From positions 124,001 to 188,000 of the forward strand of contig CAJUDH010000002.1 in the NCBI GenBank assembly GCA_910584845.1: 64,000 nucleotides of DNA, read 5' to 3'. Under the pieces are notes generated by a model, which was not told the DNA's origin, made no database searches, and saw only the letters and a program-made list of their open reading frames with translations. Below are positions 1 through 8,903 of this stretch, in pieces (the first letter of the stretch is position 1; every line of letters begins with the position of its first letter). The translations under genes were made by a program, and so were the position numbers. The stretch comes from an uncultured Lachnospiraceae bacterium. Lineage in GTDB: Bacteria; Bacillota; Clostridia; Lachnospirales; Lachnospiraceae.

Positions 1-100
1 TGCGATTATACCATAGGCCCTATATTTTCGCAACCATGGGCGGTTTTAAGGGGCCGGCTACCCGGGAGGAAAATCAGTTAAAAGCCTTTATAGAAAATTA

Positions 101-129
101 TTGACAAATAGTATAGGAAAAAGTATGAT
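101..129 (+). promoter_or_regulatory. Sigma-A promoter of the cell-wall-binding repeat gene
   Basis: TTGACA at 101-106 and TATGAT at 124-129 are separated by exactly 17 bases, a near-consensus housekeeping promoter. The start codon of the repeat protein lies 47 bases downstream of the -10 box, so this is its likely promoter. Confidence 0.75.
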
Positions 130-175
130 TATGTTAGGCAAATTGGAAAATTTGAAAAGTGGAAGGAGGAAAAAA

Positions 176-580
176 ATGAGACGTAAAAATCAAGTTTTCG
201 TGGCCGGGGTGATAGCGGTATCCCTTATGTTGTCCAGCGCCATGGTTAGTTTTGCCGAGACCGGCTGGGTGGCAAAAGGGGATTCCTGGTATTATTATAG
301 CGCAGACGGCACTATGGCTACCAACCGTTGGGTAATAACCAATGGCGGGCAGTTTTGGATCAATGAAGACGGCACCATGGCCACCAATAAGTGGATTTGC
401 ACCGACGGGCTATTTTATTATGTAGGGCCGTCCGGAGAAGCCGTTACCGGTTGGTACGAAATCAATGGCGTATGGTATTATTTCCGCAGGACAATGGAAA
501 CCAACGCCTTTTCCATGGCCACAGACACCATTGTCGACGGCTACAAGATCAACAAAGACGGCGCATGGGTCCCCGATTAG
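176..580 (+). CDS. Small secreted cell-wall-binding repeat protein
   Basis: This 134-residue protein begins with a signal peptide (basic MRRKNQ, hydrophobic core, likely cleavage after SFA near residue 27). The mature part is made only of aromatic and glycine-rich cell-wall-binding (choline-binding-type) repeats, for example WYYYSADGTMATNRW, FWINEDGTMATNKW and GVWYYF, and ends with the DGYKINKDGAW closing motif common in clostridial proteins of this class. There is no catalytic domain. I chose ATG 176 because GGAAGGAGG lies just upstream; an earlier in-frame TTG at 101 coincides with the -35 box and would be wrong. It probably binds teichoic acid or the cell surface; its specific role is unknown. 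Confidence 0.8.
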   Translation: MRRKNQVFVAGVIAVSLMLSSAMVSFAETGWVAKGDSWYYYSADGTMATNRWVITNGGQFWINEDGTMATNKWICTDGLFYYVGPSGEAVTGWYEINGVWYYFRRTMETNAFSMATDTIVDGYKINKDGAWVPD

Positions 581-679
581 GCTGCCCTGCCCTTTACTTT
601 TTGCCAAGCCCTAGCCTTTATGCCTGGCAGGCAGGACCGGAAGGTTTGGCTTCTATGGCCGCCGCGTTTGAAAGACGCC

Positions 680-705
680 AAGGCCATGGGTGCCAGGCCT
701 TTTTT
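680..705 (+). terminator. Rho-independent terminator after the repeat protein gene
   Basis: AAGGCC and GGCCTT arms, with an inner TGG/CCA pairing around a GTG loop, are followed by a run of T. It lies 100 bases past the stop codon of the cell-wall-binding gene. Confidence 0.65.
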
Positions 706-840
706 GCCCTTTTCCTATTTCTACCCTGATTCTGGCCCGGGCCTGCACCCGGCCGGCAAAGACCGGCTCACCGGATCCGTAAGGCCCCGGCCATACCCCA
801 TTTATCCCGTCTCCATTATATCCCTGTCCTTTTCTGGAAA

Positions 841-869
841 TTGATTTTCTCCCGGTTCTATGTTACTAT
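841..869 (+). promoter_or_regulatory. Candidate promoter and long leader of the hybrid kinase gene
   Basis: TTGATT at 841-846 and TACTAT at 864-869 have 17-base spacing. About 187 bases of untranslated leader follow up to the start at 1057. The leader contains a small AACGGT/ACCGTT hairpin near 880-896 and a GCCG/CGGC hairpin near 983-994. I found no match to a riboswitch I know. The rest of the 581-1056 gap holds no gene I can support. Confidence 0.45.
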
Positions 870-1056
870 ACATATCAGGTAACGGTCCATAACCGTTTCT
901 CCCTTTGCCGTTGCTGTATTTATACCGATGCTGTTTCGGATCCAGGCTACGTTTTCAGGACCCCTTATGTGCCTGGCCGCAATGCCGTAAGCGGCAAAGG
1001 TTAAGGGCGTGCCTGACAGACATTAATCTTTATCCGCACTTTAGGAGGATACCTAC

Positions 1057-4000
1057 ATGGACATTAAAAATGGCCAAAAAATTTTGGATGCCATGCAAAT
1101 GACCGGCATCTACGTCATACGGGAAGAAGACCACGGGATCTTGTATTATAACCGCCGGGTAAAAGAAGTGGCCCCTCACGTCCAGGTGGGAACCCCCTGC
1201 CACCAGCTGTTTAGCAAGTGCTGCAGCAACTGCCCCTTGATTACCATTGGGGACCGCTACGAAAACCGCTCCATCACATATGGAAGCCTGTTTGGCGACG
1301 CGGCAGACATTGTGGCCACCCGGATCCAGTGGGAAAACCAGGTGCCGGCATTCCTGATCACCGTAACCCCCCACCTGGAAGCATCCGTCTACAGCTACCA
1401 TAAAATCTTGCGTGCCAATTTAAGCCAGGATACCTATAACGTGATTAAAGCCAACCCCCAGGACCTTCTCCATACCAACTACGATACCCAAAGCCTTTCC
1501 CAATGGCTAAGGCTATTTGTCCGAAACGGCCATGTACATAAAGATGACATCCGGAATTTCCTTGCTTTTACGCAGGCGGAAAATTTAAAAAGCGCGCTCC
1601 GTTCCGGCCAGAAAATATTAAGCTTCGTTTATCGGCGAAAATCCGGCGACGGGTTCCGCTGGAACATTATGGAAGTGGTACCAGACACCAACTGTTCCGA
1701 TACCAGCCATACCATTATGCTTTATATCAAAGACATCCATGAGATTTACCGGGAAAGCATAGAACGGGAAGAAATCCACCTGCGCAACCAGGAAATCATC
1801 CATTCCCTAGGGGAACAAAACTTCTTCATCTGCATCATCGGCTTGGAGACCGGTATTGTAAACCCGGTCCGGATGGACAAAAACCTTTACCCGGACGCAA
1901 TGATGGAGCTCCTCCAATGGGACGCTGTCATAGAATCTTATATCCAGCCCCAAATCCATGAAGGCTACCGGCATGAATTCCTGCAAAAATTTTCCCTGGA
2001 ATCCATCCGCAAAGCCCGGTTGGCCGGCATCCCAAAAGTTGACTTTTTGTGCCTTCAGCAAATAGGGGGATGGCAGCGGTATGTTTCGGTAACTGCCCAC
2101 CTGAGCCAGAAAAATAAAGAAACAAGCTATGTGGTCCTGGCTATGCAGGACGTGGACGAACGAATCCATCAGGAACTGGAACACCGCCTTCAGGATATGC
2201 GGCTGGCCGCCATAGTCAAGTCCCGCTATTCCATGATGAATACGGTCCATTTAGACACAGGCCAATACGAACCGGTCTGGTTAGGCGAAGGCAAGGGCCT
2301 GGGAAAAACTGCCCCCGAAGATTACCGCAGTTTTTTTGAACGTGCTTTATCCACGTTTGTTTATGAAGAAGACCGCCAAATGTTCCAAAAACTGTTTTCC
2401 CTGGAACATTTGCGGGAAAAAGCGGCAGAAACGGAAAATTACCTGGAAGAAGCCTGCCAGTTCCGGATCCAGAACGGGCATTTGCGGTGGATTGAATCAC
2501 GGATCCTCTATATCCGCCAAGAAGATAACACCATGGTCAACATTTTGGGGAGGGACATCACCAGGAAAAAATTCCAGGAAGAAGAACGCCTGCGGTCCGC
2601 ACAGGAAAAAGCTTACATTATCAGCGGCTTAAGCAGCATGTTTTTTTCCACCTATTACATTGACCTAGAATATGACACTTTCCGCACGGTAACCCAGCGC
2701 AGGGAGGTGGGGCAGGTGTTAGGCAACTGGAACCGTTATTCTTCCGCAATCCACACATATGCCGAACATTTTATCCATCCCGAAGATTCAAAAGAATACC
2801 TGTCGGTCATGGACCCTCAAAACCTGGTCCGTACCCTGAACCCAGAACACCATTTCGTAGCCGTTGAATACCGCCAAAAAAGGAAAGGTGGCGAAGGGGC
2901 AGCGAAAGAGGACCAGTGGATCCGTGCCACTGTGGTGTTGGCCCAAACCGTGGACGGGCATCCCAAAACCGCCCTCTATGCGGCACAGGACGTTACGGAA
3001 AGCAAACGAAAAGAGGCCAGGGAACGCCGGGCGCTCAAAGAAGCCTGTGATGCCGCCAACCATGCCAATGCTTCCAAGAGCGAATTCCTTTCCCGCATGA
3101 GCCATGACATCCGGACCCCCATGAATGGGATTATCGGTATGGCGGCCATCGCCACTTCCCATTTAGATGACAAAAACCGGGTCTTGGACTGTTTAAATAA
3201 AATCGGCTTGTCCAGCCAACACCTGCTTTCCCTGATCAACGAAGTCCTGGACATGAGCAAGATCGAATCCGGTAAATTTGCCTTGTCCCATGATCCGGTT
3301 TCCTTATCCGATATGATCCGGAACCTGGAAGCCATGATCCGGGTACCTGCCCAGGAAAAAGGCCATACATTCATGATCTATCCTTTGGATATAGCACACC
3401 CAAACATTATTGGGGACATGGTCCGTCTACAGCAAATTTTCATGAATATTTTGGGAAACGCAGTTAAATATACGCCCCCGGGCGGTACGATCCAAATGAA
3501 GATTTCCGAAACCCCCGCCAAGGAGCAGGGGTATGGGTGCTATGAATTTGCCATCTGGGATAATGGTATCGGCATGAGCCAAGAATATATCAAAAAAATA
3601 TTTGACCCCTTCAGCCGTGCGGAAGATTCCCGAACCAGCAAAATCGAGGGGGCCGGGCTGGGAATGACCATCACCCAGCACATCGTCCATATGATGAATG
3701 GGCAGATCCATATCGAAAGCCAGCCCGGCGCCGGATCCCGTTTTACCGTCACCCTGATCCTCAAGCAGCAGGATACGGCAGATCCAAAACCCGGCGGCCC
3801 GCCGGCTGACGGCCCGCTTGGTGCCTTCGGGGAATTGTCCTTTGACGGCAAAAGGGTCCTGTTAGTGGAAGATAACGAACTGAACCGGGAAATTGCAGAA
3901 GAAATCCTGGGCACCACAGGGGTCATAGTAGAAAGTGCCGTTAACGGCCAAGAAGCCCTGAACATTTTCCGGGATAGCCCGCCTGGCTACTATGACCTGA

Positions 4001-4230
4001 TCTTCATGGACATCCAGATGCCTATGATGAACGGCCACGAGGCAACCCGGGCGATCCGGGCCCTGCCCCGCCCGGACGCCTCTTCTGTCCCCATTGTGGC
4101 TATGTCCGCCAACGCGTTTACCGACGATATACTGGCCAGCCGGGAATCCGGCATGAATGAACATATCACCAAACCGTTGGATTTAGGCCTTCTCATGTCG
4201 CGTCTGCGCTATTGGCTGGAACGCGCATGA
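1057..4230 (+). CDS. Hybrid sensor histidine kinase/response regulator with PAS-like sensor region
   Basis: A 1057-residue soluble hybrid kinase. Residues 1 to about 650 form a long PAS-like sensory region; near its start is a cysteine cluster (C48, C55, C56, C59 in GTPCHQLFSKCCSNCP) that could bind metal or sense redox. The HisKA box SHDIRTPMNG puts the phospho-accepting His at 683. A HATPase domain follows, with an N-box (NILGNAVKYTP, about 795-807) and G-boxes (DNGIGMS, GAGLGM). A C-terminal receiver domain (about 932-1055) has phospho-acceptor Asp 985 in FMDIQMPMMNG. I see no membrane segments, so it likely senses a cytoplasmic signal. A strong AGGAGG precedes ATG 1057. There is no separate output regulator next to it; the target is unknown. 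Confidence 0.88.
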   Translation: MDIKNGQKILDAMQMTGIYVIREEDHGILYYNRRVKEVAPHVQVGTPCHQLFSKCCSNCPLITIGDRYENRSITYGSLFGDAADIVATRIQWENQVPAFLITVTPHLEASVYSYHKILRANLSQDTYNVIKANPQDLLHTNYDTQSLSQWLRLFVRNGHVHKDDIRNFLAFTQAENLKSALRSGQKILSFVYRRKSGDGFRWNIMEVVPDTNCSDTSHTIMLYIKDIHEIYRESIEREEIHLRNQEIIHSLGEQNFFICIIGLETGIVNPVRMDKNLYPDAMMELLQWDAVIESYIQPQIHEGYRHEFLQKFSLESIRKARLAGIPKVDFLCLQQIGGWQRYVSVTAHLSQKNKETSYVVLAMQDVDERIHQELEHRLQDMRLAAIVKSRYSMMNTVHLDTGQYEPVWLGEGKGLGKTAPEDYRSFFERALSTFVYEEDRQMFQKLFSLEHLREKAAETENYLEEACQFRIQNGHLRWIESRILYIRQEDNTMVNILGRDITRKKFQEEERLRSAQEKAYIISGLSSMFFSTYYIDLEYDTFRTVTQRREVGQVLGNWNRYSSAIHTYAEHFIHPEDSKEYLSVMDPQNLVRTLNPEHHFVAVEYRQKRKGGEGAAKEDQWIRATVVLAQTVDGHPKTALYAAQDVTESKRKEARERRALKEACDAANHANASKSEFLSRMSHDIRTPMNGIIGMAAIATSHLDDKNRVLDCLNKIGLSSQHLLSLINEVLDMSKIESGKFALSHDPVSLSDMIRNLEAMIRVPAQEKGHTFMIYPLDIAHPNIIGDMVRLQQIFMNILGNAVKYTPPGGTIQMKISETPAKEQGYGCYEFAIWDNGIGMSQEYIKKIFDPFSRAEDSRTSKIEGAGLGMTITQHIVHMMNGQIHIESQPGAGSRFTVTLILKQQDTADPKPGGPPADGPLGAFGELSFDGKRVLLVEDNELNREIAEEILGTTGVIVESAVNGQEALNIFRDSPPGYYDLIFMDIQMPMMNGHEATRAIRALPRPDASSVPIVAMSANAFTDDILASRESGMNEHITKPLDLGLLMSRLRYWLERA

Positions 4231-4244
4231 AAACATAAAACTAT

Positions 4245-4294
4245 GGCCGGTCCGGGGCAGGGTATTTTCCGCCCCGGGCCGGCCCTGTTTTCTT
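4245..4294. terminator. Bidirectional terminator between the kinase and glnN
   Basis: A 14-bp GC-rich stem (4245-4258 with 4271-4284, one G-T pair) is followed by TGTTTTCTTT on the plus strand and by a T-rich stretch on the minus strand. It ends both convergent genes. Confidence 0.8.
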
Positions 4295-6411
4295 TATACC
4301 TCAAAAATCAAATCTCCATAACTGGGGAATGGCCACAATTCCTTATCTACAATCATTTCCAGCCGGTCTGCCGGCTGGCGAAGGCGGGCCATGGCCGGGA
4401 CCACACGGTCATGGTAGGCGTGGGCCTGCCCGGAACCTGCATCCATGGACGCGCATTCGTCGGCCACGTCAACCAAGGCGGCCAAAGCCGCTTTCATATC
4501 GGATAAAAGTCCGGATGTTTCCATCAGCAGACCTGCCTGCACGCTGACATCCGCTTCCGGGCATGCCGTTCTCACGGAATTGAGGGAGTTGGCCAGCTGT
4601 GTGGTATAGCGGACCACCGCAGGGATAATCTGCTTTCCCGCCATGTCAATCATGGTCTTCGCTTCAATATTAATCACCTTGGAATAGGCCTCGTACTCCA
4701 CTTCGGCCCGGGATTCCAGCTCGGCCCGGGTAAATACGCCAAATTCCTCATACAGTTTTACTGCCTTCTCGGTCGTCAGGGACGGAATGGCCTCTACCAT
4801 AGAACGGATATTCGGCAGGCCACGCTTTTTTGCCTCCTCCACCCAGGCATCCGAATACCCGTTGCCGTTAAATACAATCCTCTTATGTTCTTTTAACAAA
4901 CGTTTAATCAAATCATGAACTGCCGTGTCAAAGTCTTGCGCCTTTTCCAGCTCGTCGGCCGCCCCCTTAAACGCCTCCGCGACAATGGTGTTTAATACTA
5001 CGTTTGGAGGGGCAATGGAATCAGAAGAACCTACCATGCGGAACTCAAACTTATTGCCCGTAAAAGCAAAAGGTGAAGTCCGGTTCCTGTCCGTTGCATC
5101 CTGGTCCAAATCCGGCAGCGTAGCTACCCCTGTCTTCAGCGTCCCCCCCCTTTTGGAACGGGTGGCCTCCCCTGTGCTGCAAAGCTGGTCGATCACATCC
5201 TCCAGCTGTTCCCCCAGGAATACGGAAATAATAGCCGGCGGCGCCTCGTTGGCGCCTAAGCGGTGGTCATTGCCCACATCGGCCGCGGCTTCCCGAAGCA
5301 AATCTGCATGGACATCCACAGCCTTTAAAATACAGCCTAGCACCAGCAAAAATTGGATGTTTTCGTGGGGGGTATCGCCGGGGCTTAACAAGTTCACCCC
5401 GTCATCCGAAATCAACGACCAGTTATTATGTTTGCCGGACCCGTTGACTCCGGCAAAAGGCTTTTCATGGAGCAGGCAGGTCAGCCCATGGCGGCCGGCC
5501 ACTTTTTTCAACGTCTCCATCACCATCTGGTTATGGTCTACCGCCAGGTTAGCCTGGTCATAAATGGGGGCCAGTTCATGTTGTGCCGGCGCCACTTCGT
5601 TGTGCTGGGTTTTTGCCGTAACCCCCAGCTTCCACAGTTCCACGTTCACCTCATTCATATAAGAACCGATCCGTTCACGGATGGCGCCAAAGTAATGGTC
5701 CTCCAGCTCCTGGCCTTTGGGCGGCATAGCCCCAAACAAGGTGCGCCCCGCATAGATCAAATCTTTTCTCTGTAAATATTTGGCCCGGTCTACCAGGAAA
5801 TACTCCTGTTCCGGCCCTACGGAAGGGCATACCCTTTTAGCCGTGGTATTTCCGAACAGACGTAAGATCCGCAAAGCCTGCCGGTCAACGGCCTGCATGG
5901 AACGCAATAAAGGGGTCTTTTGATCCAGCGCCTCGCCCTTGTACGAACAAAACGCCGTAGGGATGCACAAAGTCACGCCGATGGCGTCCTCCCGCAAAAA
6001 TGCCGGGGAAGTACAGTCCCATGCGGTATATCCCCTGGCCTCGAAGGTGGCGCGCAAGCCTCCGGAGGGGAAAGAAGAGGCATCCGGCTCGCCCTTGATC
6101 AGCTCCTTGCCGGAAAATTCCATAATAATCCGGCCTTCCGTATCCGGCGCAGATATAAAAGAATCATGTTTTTCCGCAGTGACCCCGGTAAGCGGCTGGA
6201 ACCAATGGGTATAATGGGTGGCGCCCCTCTCAATCGCCCAGTCCTTCATGGCATGGGCTACCACGTCGGCAATCGAGGGATCCAATTCCGCACCGTCCTC
6301 GATGGTCTTTTTCATCTTTTTAAACACGCTTTTGGGGAGGCGCTCTTTCATCACCACCTCGTTAAACACATTTTTGCCAAAAATCTCGGTAACATTTACG
6401 ATTTCGCTCAT
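4294..6411 (-). CDS. glnN: Glutamine synthetase, type III
   Basis: The 705-residue length and the sequence fit the large type III (GlnN) glutamine synthetases of Bacteroides and Clostridia, not the roughly 450-residue type I enzymes. It makes glutamine from glutamate, ammonia and ATP in the cytoplasm. Family-like segments visible include GPEQEYFLVD, the catalytic-barrel stretch NEVAPAQHELAPIYDQAN, and KHNNWSL followed by the FTGNKFEFRMVGS nucleotide and glutamate region. The start ATG is preceded by the purine-rich GAGGAGAGGAAGGGG. It stands alone between two terminators; I could not identify a confident promoter or a known glutamine-responsive RNA in 6412-6581. Confidence 0.93.
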   Translation of the reverse strand: MSEIVNVTEIFGKNVFNEVVMKERLPKSVFKKMKKTIEDGAELDPSIADVVAHAMKDWAIERGATHYTHWFQPLTGVTAEKHDSFISAPDTEGRIIMEFSGKELIKGEPDASSFPSGGLRATFEARGYTAWDCTSPAFLREDAIGVTLCIPTAFCSYKGEALDQKTPLLRSMQAVDRQALRILRLFGNTTAKRVCPSVGPEQEYFLVDRAKYLQRKDLIYAGRTLFGAMPPKGQELEDHYFGAIRERIGSYMNEVNVELWKLGVTAKTQHNEVAPAQHELAPIYDQANLAVDHNQMVMETLKKVAGRHGLTCLLHEKPFAGVNGSGKHNNWSLISDDGVNLLSPGDTPHENIQFLLVLGCILKAVDVHADLLREAAADVGNDHRLGANEAPPAIISVFLGEQLEDVIDQLCSTGEATRSKRGGTLKTGVATLPDLDQDATDRNRTSPFAFTGNKFEFRMVGSSDSIAPPNVVLNTIVAEAFKGAADELEKAQDFDTAVHDLIKRLLKEHKRIVFNGNGYSDAWVEEAKKRGLPNIRSMVEAIPSLTTEKAVKLYEEFGVFTRAELESRAEVEYEAYSKVINIEAKTMIDMAGKQIIPAVVRYTTQLANSLNSVRTACPEADVSVQAGLLMETSGLLSDMKAALAALVDVADECASMDAGSGQAHAYHDRVVPAMARLRQPADRLEMIVDKELWPFPSYGDLIFEV

Positions 6412-6581
6412 AGATTTCCCCTTCCTCTCCTCTGAACTTCCCTATGGTGTAGGGCAAAAAGCCTGGATTACCGGCCCCGCACCAAAGCATGGCCGCGCCG
6501 GCAACCGCCTTCCCTAACGCGAAATACGCACCTTTGCGGAACGTTTGCGTTTTATGCGGCCCGCTTTCCTGCTAAAACACA

Positions 6582-6625
6582 AAGGAACGATGATGCCCCC
6601 CGTTCGAAGAACATCATCGTTCCTT
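6582..6625 (-). terminator. Terminator of fba
   Basis: A perfect 14-bp stem (AAGGAACGATGATG with its complement) is followed on the minus strand by TGTGTTTT. It lies 54 bases beyond the fba stop codon and separates fba from glnN. Confidence 0.8.
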
Positions 6626-6678
6626 AAATAAGATATACCATCTATGGCAAAAATGCAAGTGGTATTTTTATTTTTATT

Positions 6679-7542
6679 TTATGCCTTACCCACAGACCCA
6701 AACAGCTCCATCTTTTCTTTTACCGTCTCTTTGATAGCCGCTGCACCGGGGGCCAGGAGCTTGCGGGGGTCAAACCCCTTACCCTGCTGGTCTTTTCCGG
6801 CTTCGATGTACTCGCGGGTAGCCGCCGCAAAGGACAGCTGGCACTCGGTATTTACATTGATTTTGGCCACGCCCAGGTCAATCGCTTTCTTAATCATGTC
6901 CGCCGGGATCCCGGTGCCCCCATGAAGCACCAAAGGCATCTCCCCGGTCTTCTCCTGGATAGCCGCCAGGGTGTCAAAGCTTAAGCCCTGCCAGTTTTCC
7001 GGATATTTGCCATGGATATTGCCGATGCCCGCAGCCAGGAAATCAATCCCCAGATCCGCGATGGCTTTGCACTCGTTGGGGTCTGCACACTCGCCCATAC
7101 CTACCACGCCGTCTTCCTCGCCGCCGATGGAGCCGACTTCAGCCTCGATGGACAGGCCCATAGCGTGGGCAACTTTTACCAGCTCTTTGGTCTTCTCCAC
7201 GTTCTCCTCAATGGGATAGTGGGAACCGTCAAACATAATGGAAGAAAAACCGGCTTTAATACATTTGTAGCACCCTTCATAGCTGCCGTGGTCCAGATGC
7301 AGGGCAACCGGAACCGTGATGTTCAGTTCTTCAATCATGGCTTTTACCATGGCGGAAACCGTCTTGTAGCCGGTCATATACTTGCCGGCCCCTTCAGACA
7401 CGCCCAAGATCACCGGGGATTTCAGCTCTTCGGCTGTAGACAGGATCGCCTTGGTCCATTCCAGGTTGTTGATGTTGAACTGCCCCACTGCATAGTGGCC
7501 CGCTTTCGCCTTTTTCAGCATTTCTGTTGCCGATACTAACAT
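6679..7542 (-). CDS. fba: Class II fructose-bisphosphate aldolase
   Basis: This 287-residue protein is a zinc-dependent class II aldolase that cleaves fructose 1,6-bisphosphate to glyceraldehyde 3-phosphate and dihydroxyacetone phosphate in glycolysis. Visible hallmarks are the N-terminal AVGQFNINN, the catalytic and metal segment VALHLDHG, EAEVGSIGGEEDG, the metal-ligand region IGNIHG, and the phosphate-binding VLHGGTGIP followed by KINVNTE. Length and motifs are typical of the FbaA/Fba group in Firmicutes. It is monocistronic, with its own -10 box upstream and a strong terminator downstream. Confidence 0.95.
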   Translation of the reverse strand: MLVSATEMLKKAKAGHYAVGQFNINNLEWTKAILSTAEELKSPVILGVSEGAGKYMTGYKTVSAMVKAMIEELNITVPVALHLDHGSYEGCYKCIKAGFSSIMFDGSHYPIEENVEKTKELVKVAHAMGLSIEAEVGSIGGEEDGVVGMGECADPNECKAIADLGIDFLAAGIGNIHGKYPENWQGLSFDTLAAIQEKTGEMPLVLHGGTGIPADMIKKAIDLGVAKINVNTECQLSFAAATREYIEAGKDQQGKGFDPRKLLAPGAAAIKETVKEKMELFGSVGKA

Positions 7543-7614
7543 AATACATAGCCCTCCGTTTTGTTATTTTTGCCCGTCCGCCCGCCTACGGGAATCCAGG
7601 CCTTATCTTGTACT

Positions 7615-7620
7615 ATTATA
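7615..7620 (-). promoter_or_regulatory. -10 box of the fba promoter
   Basis: A perfect TATAAT on the minus strand, 73 bases upstream of the fba start. No good -35 hexamer is found at 16-18 bases, so the promoter may depend on an activator or an extended -10 element. Confidence 0.45.
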
Positions 7621-7750
7621 ATACATTTTCCGGATTTTGGATAGAGGGAGTTTGTCTATTTTTCCACAACTGCGCCGATCCGGTTATGGTTTACCGGCGC
7701 CCTGCGGACGTGGCCCGTATGCCCGTTTGAAAGCTGCCTGCGGCAATGGC

Positions 7751-7781
7751 CAAAAGCCCGGCCCCGTAAAGGTGCCGGGCC
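7751..7781 (-). terminator. Terminator after the polyprenyl synthetase gene
   Basis: GCCCGGC and GCCGGGC arms (7756-7780) around a short loop are followed by TTTT on the minus strand. It lies 40 bases past the stop codon of the upstream gene. The rest of 7621-7821 shows nothing else. Confidence 0.65.
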
Positions 7782-7821
7782 TCAAGGCCTTATATGAAAA
7801 TGGTTTCCCGCCGGTCCCCCT

Positions 7822-8811
7822 TTATGACGGGATCGGAAAATTCTTTGCACTTTCCAAAAATACGTCCACAATTTCAATCAACTTGGCCTTTGCCGCGGAA
7901 TCACGGAAACCATCCAAATTCCTTTTGGCTTTTTCCGCATAGCCTTCAATCATGGACAAGGTATAGTTATAACCGTCCGCCTTTTGGATCAAATCGGAAA
8001 TCCGGTCGTCCACATCTTCTCCCTGTATGCCGTTTTTCAGGTCTTGTGCAATCTTTTTTAGTTCCGGCCCGTAAACCGGATGGCCAAACGTATGTATCGC
8101 CGGGACGGTATAATAACCACACCAAAAGTCGTTGTGGATGGATTTTTGCGACTCCACATCCGAACATACAAAATCCATTAAATCGTCCCGAAGCTGAAAA
8201 AGCAGCCCGAAATTTTCCCCGAATGCCTGTATATCCGCCCTCTCTTTGGCATTGCATTTCCCCTCGTAAGCGCCGGCGCCGCAGGCAATGACAAACATGG
8301 CGGAGGTTTTACCGATAATGTTATTTAAACATTGTTCTTCGTTAATGGAAGTGTTAAAGTGGTTGTCCAGCTGGCTCACTTCCCCGTCGCACATATGCTC
8401 CAGTTTGGCAAACATGGTGCGGTACCAAAGTTTGTTCATTAGCCCGGTCCGGGCAATGGTAGCAAAAATCAGGAAATCGCCGGCATATACTGCCATTTCC
8501 CGCCCGAATTTTTTCTGGACGGACAATTGCCCCCTGCGCAAATCTGCGTTATCAATAATATCGTCATGGACCAGGGAAGCGGTATGGCACATCTCGATTA
8601 CTGCCGCTGTTTCCGTGGCATCTACCTTCCTCCCTTTCAGCTTGGAACAAAGCAGCGTCATAATCGAGCGGATCTGTTTGCCCCTGGACTGCAAAATCCA
8701 ATCCATCATTTTTTGCATCGAATCGCTGTTCGACTGGCACAAACGCTCTAAATGCCGGTTTACCTGCTTTAGTTCCTCTTCTATTTCCGGAATTCCATCA
8801 AAGCTAATCAT
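7822..8811 (-). CDS. Polyprenyl synthetase family protein, divergent
   Basis: A 329-residue trans-isoprenyl diphosphate synthase fold. The first aspartate-rich motif is DDIIDNADLRR and the second is LRDDLMDF, both intact for magnesium-diphosphate binding; GKQIRS near residue 44 matches the isopentenyl-diphosphate-binding GKxxRP motif imperfectly. After the second motif, where most family members have a KD...GK.TLP stretch, this protein reads SIHNDFWCGYYTVP, so the usual second lysine is missing. It would elongate an allylic diphosphate, but chain length and activity cannot be read from sequence. It follows thrC on the same strand and has AGGAGG before its ATG; a menaquinone or lipid-carrier role is unproven. 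Confidence 0.78.
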   Translation of the reverse strand: MISFDGIPEIEEELKQVNRHLERLCQSNSDSMQKMMDWILQSRGKQIRSIMTLLCSKLKGRKVDATETAAVIEMCHTASLVHDDIIDNADLRRGQLSVQKKFGREMAVYAGDFLIFATIARTGLMNKLWYRTMFAKLEHMCDGEVSQLDNHFNTSINEEQCLNNIIGKTSAMFVIACGAGAYEGKCNAKERADIQAFGENFGLLFQLRDDLMDFVCSDVESQKSIHNDFWCGYYTVPAIHTFGHPVYGPELKKIAQDLKNGIQGEDVDDRISDLIQKADGYNYTLSMIEGYAEKAKRNLDGFRDSAAKAKLIEIVDVFLESAKNFPIPS

Positions 8812-8903
8812 AGCAGCCTCCTACTCGTACCTTAGTTTATCTGTGTAATTTTTCCCGGACACCCGCCGGCTGCAGGATATGGGCAAAGGTTTTGATAACC
8901 GCT

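Noticed and set aside
1..100. Start of the window upstream of the repeat protein promoter
   Set aside because: No open frame or recognisable element can be supported in the first 100 bases.
870..1056. Possible riboswitch in the hybrid kinase leader
   Set aside because: Only two short hairpins are present and none of the conserved cores I know (c-di-GMP, SAM, cobalamin, TPP) can be found.
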